Below, piece by piece: positions 16,450 through 24,848 of a stretch of DNA of 64,000 nucleotides. Location: NCBI GenBank assembly GCA_020633335.1, contig JACKDU010000003.1, positions 1 through 64,000 on the forward strand, written 5' to 3'. Position numbers and translations under genes: made by a program. A model generated the notes under the pieces. It was not told the DNA's origin, made no database searches, and saw only the letters and a list, made by a program, of their open reading frames with translations. The number at the start of each line of letters is the position of its first letter. Position 1 is the stretch's first letter. This DNA is from Myxococcales bacterium. Its GTDB lineage: Bacteria > Myxococcota_A > Polyangia > Nannocystales > Nannocystaceae.

Positions 16450-17259
16450 ATGCTCCTCGATCGCCACCGGGTCGCGCGGCTCATCGAGCTCTCGGCGATG
16501 GAGCGCGCGGTCAAGGGCCCGGAGCGGCTGCTCCGCGAGGAGGAGGTCAAGCTCTTCATCAAGGCGGCCTACGACGACGCGACCGATGCGGCGCGCGCAG
16601 AGTTCATGAAGCGCGTGCAGGCGATGCCGACGAGCGCCTGGCCCTGGTCGGCGGTGCAGGTGACCACGAGCCGCGGGGGCGGTGGGGTCAGCCTCGGGAA
16701 GATCGTCGCGGTGCCGAAGCCGACCGTGGCGACGGTGCCGGCGGCGCTGGTGCTGCTGCGCGGGCAGGCGGCGTCGGTGGACGCCGATCCGGGGGATCGG
16801 CTGCCGGACGCGGGGATGCCCGGGGCGGTCGAGTGGGAGCCGTTGATGAAGGCCCTGGAGAGCTGGGACACGGCCGCGGTGAAGACGTGGATCGGGCCGC
16901 AGGGGTGGGTGAGCCCGATGGGGACCGTCGCGGGGGCGATGGATCTTCCTGGGGGCATGGACGACGACGCCGCGACCGCGGGGGCGCCTGCGGGCGGAGG
17001 AGCGATGCCGGCCGGGCAGGGGGCGGCGGACGAGCCGGCCGACGGTGGGGGAGGACGCGCGCTCGAGGGGACGCAGAGCGGGGGCGTGCCGGCGCCGCAG
17101 GGCGAGGTTTCGCGCTGGACGGGGTGGCGGCACCCGGCAGTGCTGGCCGCTGGTGCGGCGGCTGTGGTGACCGTGGGGGTCGTGATCTACCGGGTCGGGC
17201 GGCGTCGCAGCCTCGACCGGCTCTCGGCGGAGATCCGTCGTCAGGGGGAGGCGCCGTGA
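16450..17259 (+). CDS. Tail-anchored island membrane protein
   Basis: A 269-residue protein starting 3 bases after the preceding stop. Residues 1-70 are helical and charged. The middle includes VATVPAALVLLRGQ and a WEPLMKALESWDTAAVKTWIGPQGW block. Residues 170-220 are a Gly/Ala/Asp linker. Residues about 230-248 (AVLAAGAAAVVTVGVVIYRVG) are a membrane helix followed by a basic tail (RRRSLDRL). The C-terminal helix plus short Arg-rich tail is the commonest architecture in this island. Its stop overlaps the GTG of the transglycosylase gene. Confidence 0.65.
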   Translation: MLLDRHRVARLIELSAMERAVKGPERLLREEEVKLFIKAAYDDATDAARAEFMKRVQAMPTSAWPWSAVQVTTSRGGGGVSLGKIVAVPKPTVATVPAALVLLRGQAASVDADPGDRLPDAGMPGAVEWEPLMKALESWDTAAVKTWIGPQGWVSPMGTVAGAMDLPGGMDDDAATAGAPAGGGAMPAGQGAADEPADGGGGRALEGTQSGGVPAPQGEVSRWTGWRHPAVLAAGAAAVVTVGVVIYRVGRRRSLDRLSAEIRRQGEAP

Positions 17260-18127
17260 CGCGGAGCGGCTGGGTGGCGCTCGGGACCGGGGTCGGGGTG
17301 GCCGGGGTCTTTGGGCTCATGCTGGCCGCGAGCCGGCGGGCGAGCGCTGCCGAGGCCTCGTCGTCGTCGTCGGGCGGGTCGACGCAGGGCGATGGGGGCG
17401 TGGCGACTCTGGAGGATGTCCCGCCGCTTCCGACCGCGCGCGATGTGCGGGGCGACCTCTCCCGGAACTGGGGCGACACGCCTGCGGATCTTCGGCCGCT
17501 CTTCCTGCTCGCGGAGGAGCAGGCGCGGATCGCCGGGGCCGGGCGGATCCTCGCGGTGATCGCCTACCGGGAGTCGCGCTTCGTGACGACCGCCCACAAC
17601 GGCGATGCGCCCAGCGAGACGACCGAGCGCGCGGCGTCGCGGCGGGCGTACGATCGCGGCAAGGACCGCAACCCGCCGCTGCGCTTCGGCGAGCGGGCGG
17701 CCGATTTTGGGAGCGGCGGGCTCTTTGGGCTGCTCGCGCCGTACTTCCTGTGGACTGGGGTGCCGGAGGTCGGCGAGCGGGCGCCGCTCCTCGGGGGCCG
17801 CCGGAGCTGGTCTTTGAGCCACGCGTCGCGGCCTTCGCGGCGGCGGTCTACATGCAGCGGATCTTGAAGCACTACCGCGTCGACGATCACGCGGATCTTC
17901 GCGCGGGGTGGGCGAGCCCGACGCTGCTCACGAGCGCTCGCGGCGGGCAGACCTACGGCGAGGTGCGGGCGCGCTTTGTGGCCGACGCGGGCAAGCTCGG
18001 CGTCGATCTCGAGGACCGGGCGACGATCCCCGGCAAGAAGCTCGATCCGAAGGCCTGGCCGGGGGTGCTGGCGGTGTTTGAGGGGCTCGTGGGCCGAGGC
18101 GCCGGGGCGGTGAAGGAGGTCGCATGA
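17256..18127 (+). CDS. Membrane-anchored lytic transglycosylase-like protein (frameshifted)
   Basis: The GTG start overlaps the upstream stop. An N-terminal membrane helix (residues 6-28, ALGTGVGVAGVFGLMLAA) and a Ser-rich linker precede an SLT-fold domain: ILAVIAYRESRF with candidate catalytic Glu106, then GSGGLFGLLAPYF, the counterpart of the GLMQ block. Around 17,795 the frame shifts by one base in a GGGGG run; restoring one G joins it to PELVFEPRVAAFAAAVYMQRIL and on to the stop at 18127, where the usual C-terminal helices of the fold sit. About 290 residues in total. A peptidoglycan-cleaving role, at entry or exit for a virus, fits. The frameshift is either a sequencing error or a loss of function. 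Confidence 0.65.
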
Positions 18128-19137
18128 AGGTGGATCTCAGCTGCTACGGGGAGAAGGTCGCCGAGCTCGCCGATCGCGTCGGTGACTTCGACCTCCGCTC
18201 GCCGATGGACGTGCATTCCTGGTACCGCGTCGAGTGGGAGGCGATCGCCGAGACGATCGGGTTCGTCCAGGAGCTCGACGTGGCGCTCGCGGCCGTGCGG
18301 ATGGTGCGGGATCGAGTCGCTGCGACCGGTGCGGCTGCGGTGCAGGCGTTCTCGAGCTGGCTTCGGGCGCAGCGGCCGACGCTCGAGGACGGCGAGGCGC
18401 GGGTGCAGGAGGCTGTGCTCGGGCAGGTGATCGCGGCTGGGCGCGAGCGCGGCGAGCTCTGGCGGGTGAGCGCCGACCCCACGTCGCTCGCGGGCGGGGC
18501 TTGCTTCGGCGAGGGGCCGCGCTCGCGGCGGGTGTTCTATCCGGACACGCCGGCCGGGTATTTCGGCGAGGGCTGGAGCGGGCCGCCGCCGCGGGCCGAG
18601 AGCGCATGCGGCTGGCAGACGCCGCTTGTGCTGCATGTCGGGACATTTCCGTGGGTGTACTCGTCGCGGCTCGCCGGGGCTGGTCCCGGGGTCCGGTGGG
18701 CCTCAGGGGGCGTGCAGCCGGCCGTGGCGGGGCTGCGGGCGATGGCGGGGATGTTGGAGCCCGGCGAGAACCTCCGGCAGGACGCCCGGCAGGTCGCCGT
18801 GATCTTCGAGCACTTCGCCGCCCAGACGGCGCCGCTGGTCGATCGGCTGCCCGAGTACCTCCCGGGCCGCGGGAAGCCGGGGCAGCTCTACCGCAAGGGC
18901 GGGTTTCTCTATGTCCATCAGGGCAGCCTGCATGTCGTCGGCCTCGACGGGCCGCGGGGGCGGATCGCGGCGCCGGCCTACAACTACGTCCTGCGGCGCT
19001 TCGCGTGCTTCTTCGCGGTCCGGCGAGCGGCCCTGCGGGCGCTCCTGGCGTTGCCGTCGGAGGTCCAGCGGATCGCCGAGCGGTCGACGGACCCCTGCCT
19101 GCGGGCGGTCGTCGAGGAGGTGATTCGTGCGGGCTGA
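18124..19137 (+). CDS. Island protein of unknown function (337 aa)
   Basis: Begins in an ATGA overlap with the transglycosylase gene. The first 120 residues are helical (WEAIAETIGFVQELDVALAAVRMVRDRV). The middle has Gly/Pro/Trp/Tyr-rich segments (FYPDTPAGYFGEGWSGPPP, CGWQTPLVLHVGTFPWVYSS) that may be beta structure. The C terminus is helical and basic (FFAVRRAALRALLALPSEVQRIAER). No membrane helix and no recognised motif. The coupling suggests a role with the hydrolase or in the same particle. Confidence 0.65.
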   Translation: MKVDLSCYGEKVAELADRVGDFDLRSPMDVHSWYRVEWEAIAETIGFVQELDVALAAVRMVRDRVAATGAAAVQAFSSWLRAQRPTLEDGEARVQEAVLGQVIAAGRERGELWRVSADPTSLAGGACFGEGPRSRRVFYPDTPAGYFGEGWSGPPPRAESACGWQTPLVLHVGTFPWVYSSRLAGAGPGVRWASGGVQPAVAGLRAMAGMLEPGENLRQDARQVAVIFEHFAAQTAPLVDRLPEYLPGRGKPGQLYRKGGFLYVHQGSLHVVGLDGPRGRIAAPAYNYVLRRFACFFAVRRAALRALLALPSEVQRIAERSTDPCLRAVVEEVIRAG

Positions 19138-19186
19138 TGGGGCGCTGGGGTCGACGGGCGGAAGCGCGCTGGACTACGATCCCGGT

Positions 19187-19502
19187 ATGCGCAAGGCCGG
19201 TCTCGTCGTTCCTGTTCTCTTCGCTCTGGTCCTCCACGGCTGCAAGGAGGAGCCGGTGAAGAGCGAGTTCGGCGAGCCCTGCGAGCCCAACGGATGCGCG
19301 GATGGGCTCGCCTGCTGGCCTCGTCGGCTATTGCGAGGAGACGTGCGAGAGCGACAACGGCGACTGTTCGCTCGTTGACGGGTGGGTCACGAGTGCGACG
19401 GCGGGGGTCTGCCACATCGTCTGCGATGAGCAGCAGGCATGTGCCCGCAGGATCTGGGACCCCGTGGGAGTGCGCGCATCACGGTGCTGTGCAGCGGAGT
19501 GA
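19187..19502 (+). CDS. Small Cys-rich lipoprotein (frameshifted)
   Basis: A signal peptide with lipobox (MRKAGLVVPVLFALVLHGC) is followed by a Cys-rich stretch: CEPNGCADGLAC, then after a one-base shift near 19,312 GYCEETCESDNGDC...GVCHIVCDEQQAC and CCAAE before the stop. Removing one T at the shift restores a single frame of about 104 residues with regular cysteines, resembling short EGF- or dickkopf-like host lipoproteins. It is the only classical lipoprotein inside the island and may be cargo or a superinfection/surface factor. No ribosome-binding site is obvious. Confidence 0.5.
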
Positions 19503-19511
19503 CTGAGAACG

Positions 19512-21410
19512 ATGATCGTGGATCCAAACAGCCGCGTCTTCGATCGGGTACCGGACCTCTTCACGAGCCCGTTTCCGGGAGCTGATTCCTACGCTGACGA
19601 TGCCTTCGCGCAGCTACTCGCCCGCACGACTTCCGGCGGATCGACGGTGGGGCAGGCCCTCCTGACTCAAGCTGGGGCGCAAGCCTGGAACCAGGCCACC
19701 CAGATGATCTGGAAGTCGAAGGCGACGCTGTCCGGCGACCTCCTCGGCGGTCTCTGGTCGAAGGTCGCCTGGGTGGAGGATGGCAGGATGCGATCCGGGG
19801 GCATTCTGGCCGAGGTCGCGTTCCCTGCAGACGACGACCCGCGCAGATCATCCGAGCGATCGGGACGTGTCGGCCTCGACCTGGCTCTCAACGCCGTGAG
19901 CGCTGTACCCGTGGTCGGCTGGGTTGTCGGGATCGCTGTCGGGATCGGCAAGGCGCTGGCCCCTCTCTTCGCAGGCTTGATCCAGGGCAACGACATCCCG
20001 TCGGAGCGACGCGCGATGTTGCCGTGGCGTCGCTACAACGAAAAGGTCGATCAGGAGTGGGTTCGCACCTTCATCAAGATCGAGGCGGGAGGGGCCGACT
20101 GGACGATGGCTTTCTCCCCGCCCACCGACGCCCGCCCGTGGAAGCTCGCCGACGGCCTAGACGACGACGGCAACCCCATCGGCCAGGTGCTCGCGCCCTT
20201 CGCCGGCAAGTCGGTCGCCTGGAACGGCGCCTACGGCTGCCTGCCGGGGACTTTCCGCGTCGCCGGGATCCTCCAGCACCGTGGCCGCCCGAACCCGCCG
20301 GACTCCGAGCTCCGCTTCTACAGCGACGGCACGCTGATCCAGCGCTACGGCGACTTCACCCAGACCGGCGACTTCTACCCGTGCCTGCAACAGGTCGCGG
20401 GCACGGCCTGGCAGCAGATCGCCGCCGGCGGGCCGGACACGTTCAAGGTCGACTGCGCCGCGCTCGATCGCCTCTGGCGGGACTGGTTCACCGCGCTCTA
20501 CACGTCGGCGATGGACCAGGGCCACGGCGACTGGCTCCTCGCCTACCTCGCGCGCGAGATCGGCGGCGAGTGGCGGCTGGGCGCCAACGCCTCGGGGGCG
20601 CTGCGGGCCGAGGCGGTCGACGGGACCACGGTCCCGCTGGTGACCCCGGGGACCTTCGACGTGGGCGCCCTGGCGACGCCCGCGTCGCGGACCTCGTGCA
20701 TGTACAGCGACGTCGACGGCGAGCGCGGCTCTCGGGTGCAGAGCGCCTACCTCCCGAAGAAGTGGACCCGCGACCCGGCGACCCGCGCCTACCTCGCGCC
20801 GCCGATCGACGCGCGGACGGTCGATCGGCGCGTGACGTGCGTGCCCTGGCCGCCGGGGGAGCTGCTCCTGGCGAAGTACCGGCGGGCCGACGACGTGATC
20901 GTGCTGCCGGCGATCCGGGCGGTCGCCGAGCTCCAGCGCCGCCGGCTCTCGCGGAGCCTCGACTGCGCGTACGTCCGGCCGGATCCGGTGGGCGACAAGC
21001 CGGCCTATGCGGCGTTTCGGGATCCACGGCTGCGGGCGCTCTGCCGCGCGATGCGGAAGCGGCTGCTGGAGCACCCGTCGCGGTTCCTGGTCGAGTACGA
21101 GACGGCGCGCGAGGTCGATCCCGAGTACGCGGCGGCGCTGCGCGACGCGGGCGTGCCGACGACATTGCCGCAGCGGGCGGCGGCGAAGTTCCGGATGCGG
21201 ACGGCGATCAACGCTCCGCCGCTCGATCCGAAGACGCCCGAGCCGGCGGCGCCGATCGGGCCGCTGGGTGGGCTTGCGTTTGATCCGGACCCCGCGCCGC
21301 GCGGGGGCGATCGCTGGCTGGGGCCGGCGGTCCTCGGCGGCGCTGCGCTGGCGACGACGATCGCGGTCGCGGTCGGTGTCGCCCGGAGTCGGCGGGCACG
21401 TGGGCGATGA
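19512..21410 (+). CDS. Large tail-anchored island protein (632 aa)
   Basis: The longest intact gene of the left half of the island. A hydrophobic, Gly-rich segment at about residues 128-160 (LALNAVSAVPVVGWVVGIAVGIGKALAPLFAGLI) could insert into or fuse with membranes. The middle (170-480) is mixed with many Trp, Tyr and Cys, e.g. CMYSDVDGERGSRVQSAYLP. A C-terminal membrane helix (about 604-624, WLGPAVLGGAALATTIAVAVGVA) ends in RSRRARGR. No homologue recognised. Size, internal hydrophobic patch and C-terminal anchor would suit a vertex, spike or fusion-type protein, but this is inference only. Confidence 0.65.
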   Translation: MIVDPNSRVFDRVPDLFTSPFPGADSYADDAFAQLLARTTSGGSTVGQALLTQAGAQAWNQATQMIWKSKATLSGDLLGGLWSKVAWVEDGRMRSGGILAEVAFPADDDPRRSSERSGRVGLDLALNAVSAVPVVGWVVGIAVGIGKALAPLFAGLIQGNDIPSERRAMLPWRRYNEKVDQEWVRTFIKIEAGGADWTMAFSPPTDARPWKLADGLDDDGNPIGQVLAPFAGKSVAWNGAYGCLPGTFRVAGILQHRGRPNPPDSELRFYSDGTLIQRYGDFTQTGDFYPCLQQVAGTAWQQIAAGGPDTFKVDCAALDRLWRDWFTALYTSAMDQGHGDWLLAYLAREIGGEWRLGANASGALRAEAVDGTTVPLVTPGTFDVGALATPASRTSCMYSDVDGERGSRVQSAYLPKKWTRDPATRAYLAPPIDARTVDRRVTCVPWPPGELLLAKYRRADDVIVLPAIRAVAELQRRRLSRSLDCAYVRPDPVGDKPAYAAFRDPRLRALCRAMRKRLLEHPSRFLVEYETAREVDPEYAAALRDAGVPTTLPQRAAAKFRMRTAINAPPLDPKTPEPAAPIGPLGGLAFDPDPAPRGGDRWLGPAVLGGAALATTIAVAVGVARSRRARGR

Positions 21411-21494
21411 ATTCCTCGATGAGTGATGGGGCGCGCGTGAGCGCGAGCGCGAGTGAGCGCGCGATGTGGACGGTGCGGGAAGAGGAGGTGGAGC

Positions 21495-22583
21495 GTGCAG
21501 TGGGGCGTACAGCACGTCAGGATCACGCTGGAAGAGGGCGAGTCGGGCGAGCTCCTGGTCATCGAGCAGACCAGCGACGGGCGCGTCGTCTGTGAGCGTG
21601 GGTCGGCCGCGAAGGGGCGGCGGGAAGCGAAGGGCGCGGAGGCCGGTGCGGAGGCGGCCGCGAAGACCCCGTCGGTGAAGCCCCCGGCCGAGGCCGCGGC
21701 CAAGGAGCCCGAGAGCAAGGCTCGCGGAGCGCGTGGCAAAGGTGGGTCGAAGGCTGGGGCGAAGGCTGGCCCTGCGCCTGCGAAGGCCGAACAACGCGGG
21801 GAGAAGGCGCCGAGCAGGCCCAAGGAGAAGGCGACGTCGGCGGAGAAGGCGGAGCCCGCGGAGGCCCCTGCGAAGACGCCGTCCGCGAAGGCGAAGCGCG
21901 GGCGCCCGAAGAAGGCGCCGAGCGAAGCAGCGAGCCCGAAGGAGAAGGCCGCCAAGGCCGAGCCGCCGAAGGCGCCCGAGCCCGAGCCCGAGGCTCGCGC
22001 ACGCAGGCGGCGGACCTCGCTCGAGTGGAAGGCGGTCCGCGATCACGAGTACGACGGCTTCGCTGCGACGTCGGGCAAGGGCCTCTACAAGGTCCTGATC
22101 ACCCGCGGCTCGCAGTGGGCGCTCTTCTACGAGCGACCTGGCGCCTGGCCGCGGCATCTCGGGTGCTTCGAGCTCCTCGATCGCGCGAAGGCGAAGGCCC
22201 AGGAGCTGCACGACGGCGACGGGGGCGAGCCGGAGCCCGAGGTCGTGACCGCGGGCCAGATCGCCCAGGCCTGTCCAGCGCCGGTGAAGTCCGTGGAGCC
22301 GCCGGTCGAGACGGCGGCCGAAGTCGAGCCTGAGGCGCCGAAGCCGAAGCGGGCCCCCCGGGCCGCGAAGGGGACCGGAAAGGGCAGGGGACGGGGGAAG
22401 GCCAAGGCCAAGGCGGAGGCAGAGCCCACCGCGAAGCCGGAGGGCGAGCCTGCGCCCGCGGCTCCATCCGAGCCCGCGCCGACGCCCACGCCCGACACCA
22501 CCGAGGCCGCCCAGGACAAGGAGCTGACCGCCTCTTTCGCGGGCGCGGTCCTCGAGATCCTCGACCAGGAAGAGGACGACTAA
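21495..22583 (+). CDS. Lys/Ala/Pro-rich basic protein with small C-terminal-proximal domain
   Basis: From GTG 21495 (AGGAGG 6 bases upstream) the product has 362 residues; a GTG at 21453 would add a CxxC-containing segment but lacks such a site. A short folded N terminus (VQHVRITLEEGESGELLVIEQ) is followed by about 130 residues of histone-H1-like Lys/Ala/Pro sequence (KTPSVKPPAEAAAKEPES, KAKRGRPKKAPSEA). GRPKK resembles an AT-hook. Next comes a compact domain at about 165-230 (WKAVRDHEYDGF...GLYKVLITRGSQWALFYERPG), then a second basic-acidic tail. DNA condensation or binding is plausible from composition; the function is unproven. Confidence 0.6.
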   Translation: MQWGVQHVRITLEEGESGELLVIEQTSDGRVVCERGSAAKGRREAKGAEAGAEAAAKTPSVKPPAEAAAKEPESKARGARGKGGSKAGAKAGPAPAKAEQRGEKAPSRPKEKATSAEKAEPAEAPAKTPSAKAKRGRPKKAPSEAASPKEKAAKAEPPKAPEPEPEARARRRRTSLEWKAVRDHEYDGFAATSGKGLYKVLITRGSQWALFYERPGAWPRHLGCFELLDRAKAKAQELHDGDGGEPEPEVVTAGQIAQACPAPVKSVEPPVETAAEVEPEAPKPKRAPRAAKGTGKGRGRGKAKAKAEAEPTAKPEGEPAPAAPSEPAPTPTPDTTEAAQDKELTASFAGAVLEILDQEEDD

Positions 22584-22584
22584 G

Positions 22585-23037
22585 ATGGCCCTTCAACCAG
22601 GTTCGATCTACGCGGTCGAAGGCCGCCACTACGTCGACAGCCAGGGCGTCCTCAACCTCGCCGCGGCCCATGACGTGATCCCGCAGGCGAACGGTTGGCG
22701 AGTCCTCGTGCGCGGGGGCGCGCTCGCGTGCGCGCGCGTCGAGGGGCGACCTGAACTGCCGCGCCAGCGCGGGGCGCTCTACGAGGTGCGGGCCGAGGGC
22801 GCCGCGGACCTCCCGGCCTCGCGCGACGCCTGGGTTGCGGCCGGCCTCGTCCGGGCCCAGGGAGCCCTTCGAGGCTGGCCGGGCGAGGACGCACGAGCCC
22901 TCGCCCCCACCAAGAAGCCCAAGACCGCGTGCGGCTGCGGCCCCTCGTGTGGCTGCGGGCCTTGCCGGCTGCGCCACGGCAGGCCGGCCCACGATCACGA
23001 TCACGCCCACGACCACCCGCACGGAGCCCACCGATGA
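22585..23037 (+). CDS. Island protein with Cys-rich and His-rich metal-binding-type tail
   Basis: A 150-residue protein beginning one base after the previous stop. The first 110 residues are a mixed domain (IYAVEGRHYVDSQGVLNLAAAHDV). The tail carries CGCGPSCGCGPC and then a run alternating His and Asp (HDHDHAHDHPHGAHR). Such tails bind Zn, Ni or Co in metallochaperones. Its stop overlaps the ATG of the giant methylase-helicase, so it may deliver metal to or interact with that protein, or serve particle assembly. No family recognised. Confidence 0.6.
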   Translation: MALQPGSIYAVEGRHYVDSQGVLNLAAAHDVIPQANGWRVLVRGGALACARVEGRPELPRQRGALYEVRAEGAADLPASRDAWVAAGLVRAQGALRGWPGEDARALAPTKKPKTACGCGPSCGCGPCRLRHGRPAHDHDHAHDHPHGAHR

Positions 23038-24848
23038 CCGCCGCCGAGATCTTGGAGCAGGTCCTCCCGCGGTGGCGCGCCAGCCTCCCGCCCCGCTTCA
23101 CGCCGGAGTACATCGACGGCTTCATCGCCCGCTCTCGCCCCGCGCTCGAGGCGATCGTCGCCCGGGCGATGACCCTCCACCGCGCCCGCCGCGGCGCGAA
23201 GCCCCGGACAGCGGCCGAGTTCGCGGCCTACGGCGCGCTCGTCGACCGCGAGCGCCCGCGCGACGCCGAGCCCGACGCCGCGGTCCTGCGTCGGGTCCAA
23301 AAGCGCCTCGACAAGCTCCTCGCCCGCGACGCCTCGCCCGAGGGCCAGGAGACCGCGACCCGCCTCGGCCTCGACTACGTCGAGCTCCGCGCCGAGGCGA
23401 TCCTCCTCCGCCAGACCGGCTGGGACGCGGTCCCGCTCCTCAGCCGTCGGCCCGCGCTGGCGATCCTCTCGGCCGCGTCGGTGGTCGCCGTCCGCGACGC
23501 GGCCGCCCACCTCCACATCTTCCCGGGCCTCCAGGACGCGGCCGACAAGCTCCGCGGCGAGTGGGAGGAGGCCCATCGGCAGGTGGTCGAGCTGCGTGAT
23601 GAGATCGCGGGAGGCGCTCGCCTCGAGCGCTTCGCCCTCGCGCTCTGGTCGCGGACGCGGGCGCTCGTCGCCGCCGCCGAACCCGCCTACGCAGTTGCCC
23701 ACGATCTCGACGAGACCCCGCCCGACCTCCGCGACAAGTCCTGGCGAACCGAGGCCAACCTCCGGGCGATCCGCACGGTCCTAGCGAAGGAGCCCGGGGA
23801 GCTGAGCGCCGAGGAGCTCCAGGCGATCGCGCAGTACTCGGGCTGGGGCGGCCTCTCGATCGACAAGATCCGCGACCAGCTCCCGTCCTCGATGGTCCCC
23901 GAGACCTTCGGGCTGATCCACGAGTACTACACGCCGACGGCGATCGCCGAGACGATCGCCGAGACCCTCTGCCCGCTGCTCCCGGAGATCGCCGGCAACG
24001 ACGGCGTCGTCCGGGCGCTGGAGCCGAGCGCGGGGATCGGCCGCCTCGTCCGCGCCTTCAGCCCCCGCCGCTGCCTCGCGCTCGAGGTCGGCGGCCAGAT
24101 CAAGAAGATCGCCTGGACCGCGGTCGAATTTTCAAAGGTGAGCGCGACGCTCCTCGGCGCCCTGCGGCCCGACGTCGAGGTCTTTCACATGCCCTTCGAG
24201 CGCTGGGTGGTCCGCGAGGGCGCGCGCTACCGCGGGACCTTCGGGCTGGTCGTCGCCAACCCGCCCTACGGCGAGCGCGGGGCGATGGCCCGCGAGGATC
24301 CCGATGAGTTCTTCCGCGAGAAGAGGGCCTTCGCCTACTTCATGCGGCGGACCCTCGATCTCCTGGTCCCTGGGGGGATCGGCGTGTTCCTGGTCCCTGC
24401 GGGCTTTCTCAGCGGCAACCTCAACCGCGGCCTCCGCGAAAAACTGCTCCGACGCCATCACCTCCTCGGCGCCTTCCGGATGCCGAGCCACGACCCCCAG
24501 GGCCGCGAGACGGTCCCCGGCGCGTCGGTGGTGATGGACCTCGTGTTCTGGCGAAGCCGCGGCGGCGAGCTGACCGAGGTCGACGCCGCCGACGAGCCGA
24601 TCGTCGAGGGCGAATACTTCTCGGCGCACCCCGATCAGATCCTCGGGACCGAAGACGGCGCCTTCGCGGGCGACGACGAGGCCGGCAAGGCCCGCCGCTG
24701 GCGCTACCAGGTCACCGGCGAGCTCCCGCGCGGGGGCCCTGCCGCTGCGCCCCGGCCGCTCTGCACGACCTGCGTGCTCACCTCGATCGCCCCGCGGGCC
24801 GAGCTACCCCCACGGTCCAGACCGTCGCGCAGACGGCCGACGACCTGA
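23034..24848 (+). CDS. DarB-like protein, N-terminal N6-adenine methyltransferase part
   Basis: The ATG overlaps the stop of the previous gene. Residues 1-45 (ILEQVLPRWRASLPPRFTPEY) form a domain shared with the protein at 30101. Residues 45-230 are helical. Then come LSAEELQAIAQYSGWGGLS and HEYYTPTAIAETIAETL, diagnostic of the phage/plasmid methylase-helicases related to P1 DarB. The methyltransferase core shows SAM motif I EPSAGIGRL and the amino-methyltransferase motif NPPYGERG (around 24,250). The frame is lost near 24,750 and the in-frame remainder to 24848 is noise. Family knowledge: such proteins modify or protect element DNA on entry. Confidence 0.7.
   Translation: MTAAEILEQVLPRWRASLPPRFTPEYIDGFIARSRPALEAIVARAMTLHRARRGAKPRTAAEFAAYGALVDRERPRDAEPDAAVLRRVQKRLDKLLARDASPEGQETATRLGLDYVELRAEAILLRQTGWDAVPLLSRRPALAILSAASVVAVRDAAAHLHIFPGLQDAADKLRGEWEEAHRQVVELRDEIAGGARLERFALALWSRTRALVAAAEPAYAVAHDLDETPPDLRDKSWRTEANLRAIRTVLAKEPGELSAEELQAIAQYSGWGGLSIDKIRDQLPSSMVPETFGLIHEYYTPTAIAETIAETLCPLLPEIAGNDGVVRALEPSAGIGRLVRAFSPRRCLALEVGGQIKKIAWTAVEFSKVSATLLGALRPDVEVFHMPFERWVVREGARYRGTFGLVVANPPYGERGAMAREDPDEFFREKRAFAYFMRRTLDLLVPGGIGVFLVPAGFLSGNLNRGLREKLLRRHHLLGAFRMPSHDPQGRETVPGASVVMDLVFWRSRGGELTEVDAADEPIVEGEYFSAHPDQILGTEDGAFAGDDEAGKARRWRYQVTGELPRGGPAAAPRPLCTTCVLTSIAPRAELPPRSRPSRRRPTT

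Noticed and set aside
15538..17133. Long minus-strand reading frame of over 500 codons opposite the capsid-like genes
   Set aside because: Composition is Arg/Pro/His-rich, typical of antisense frames in GC-rich coding DNA, and the plus-strand genes have ribosome-binding sites, coupling and plausible structure.
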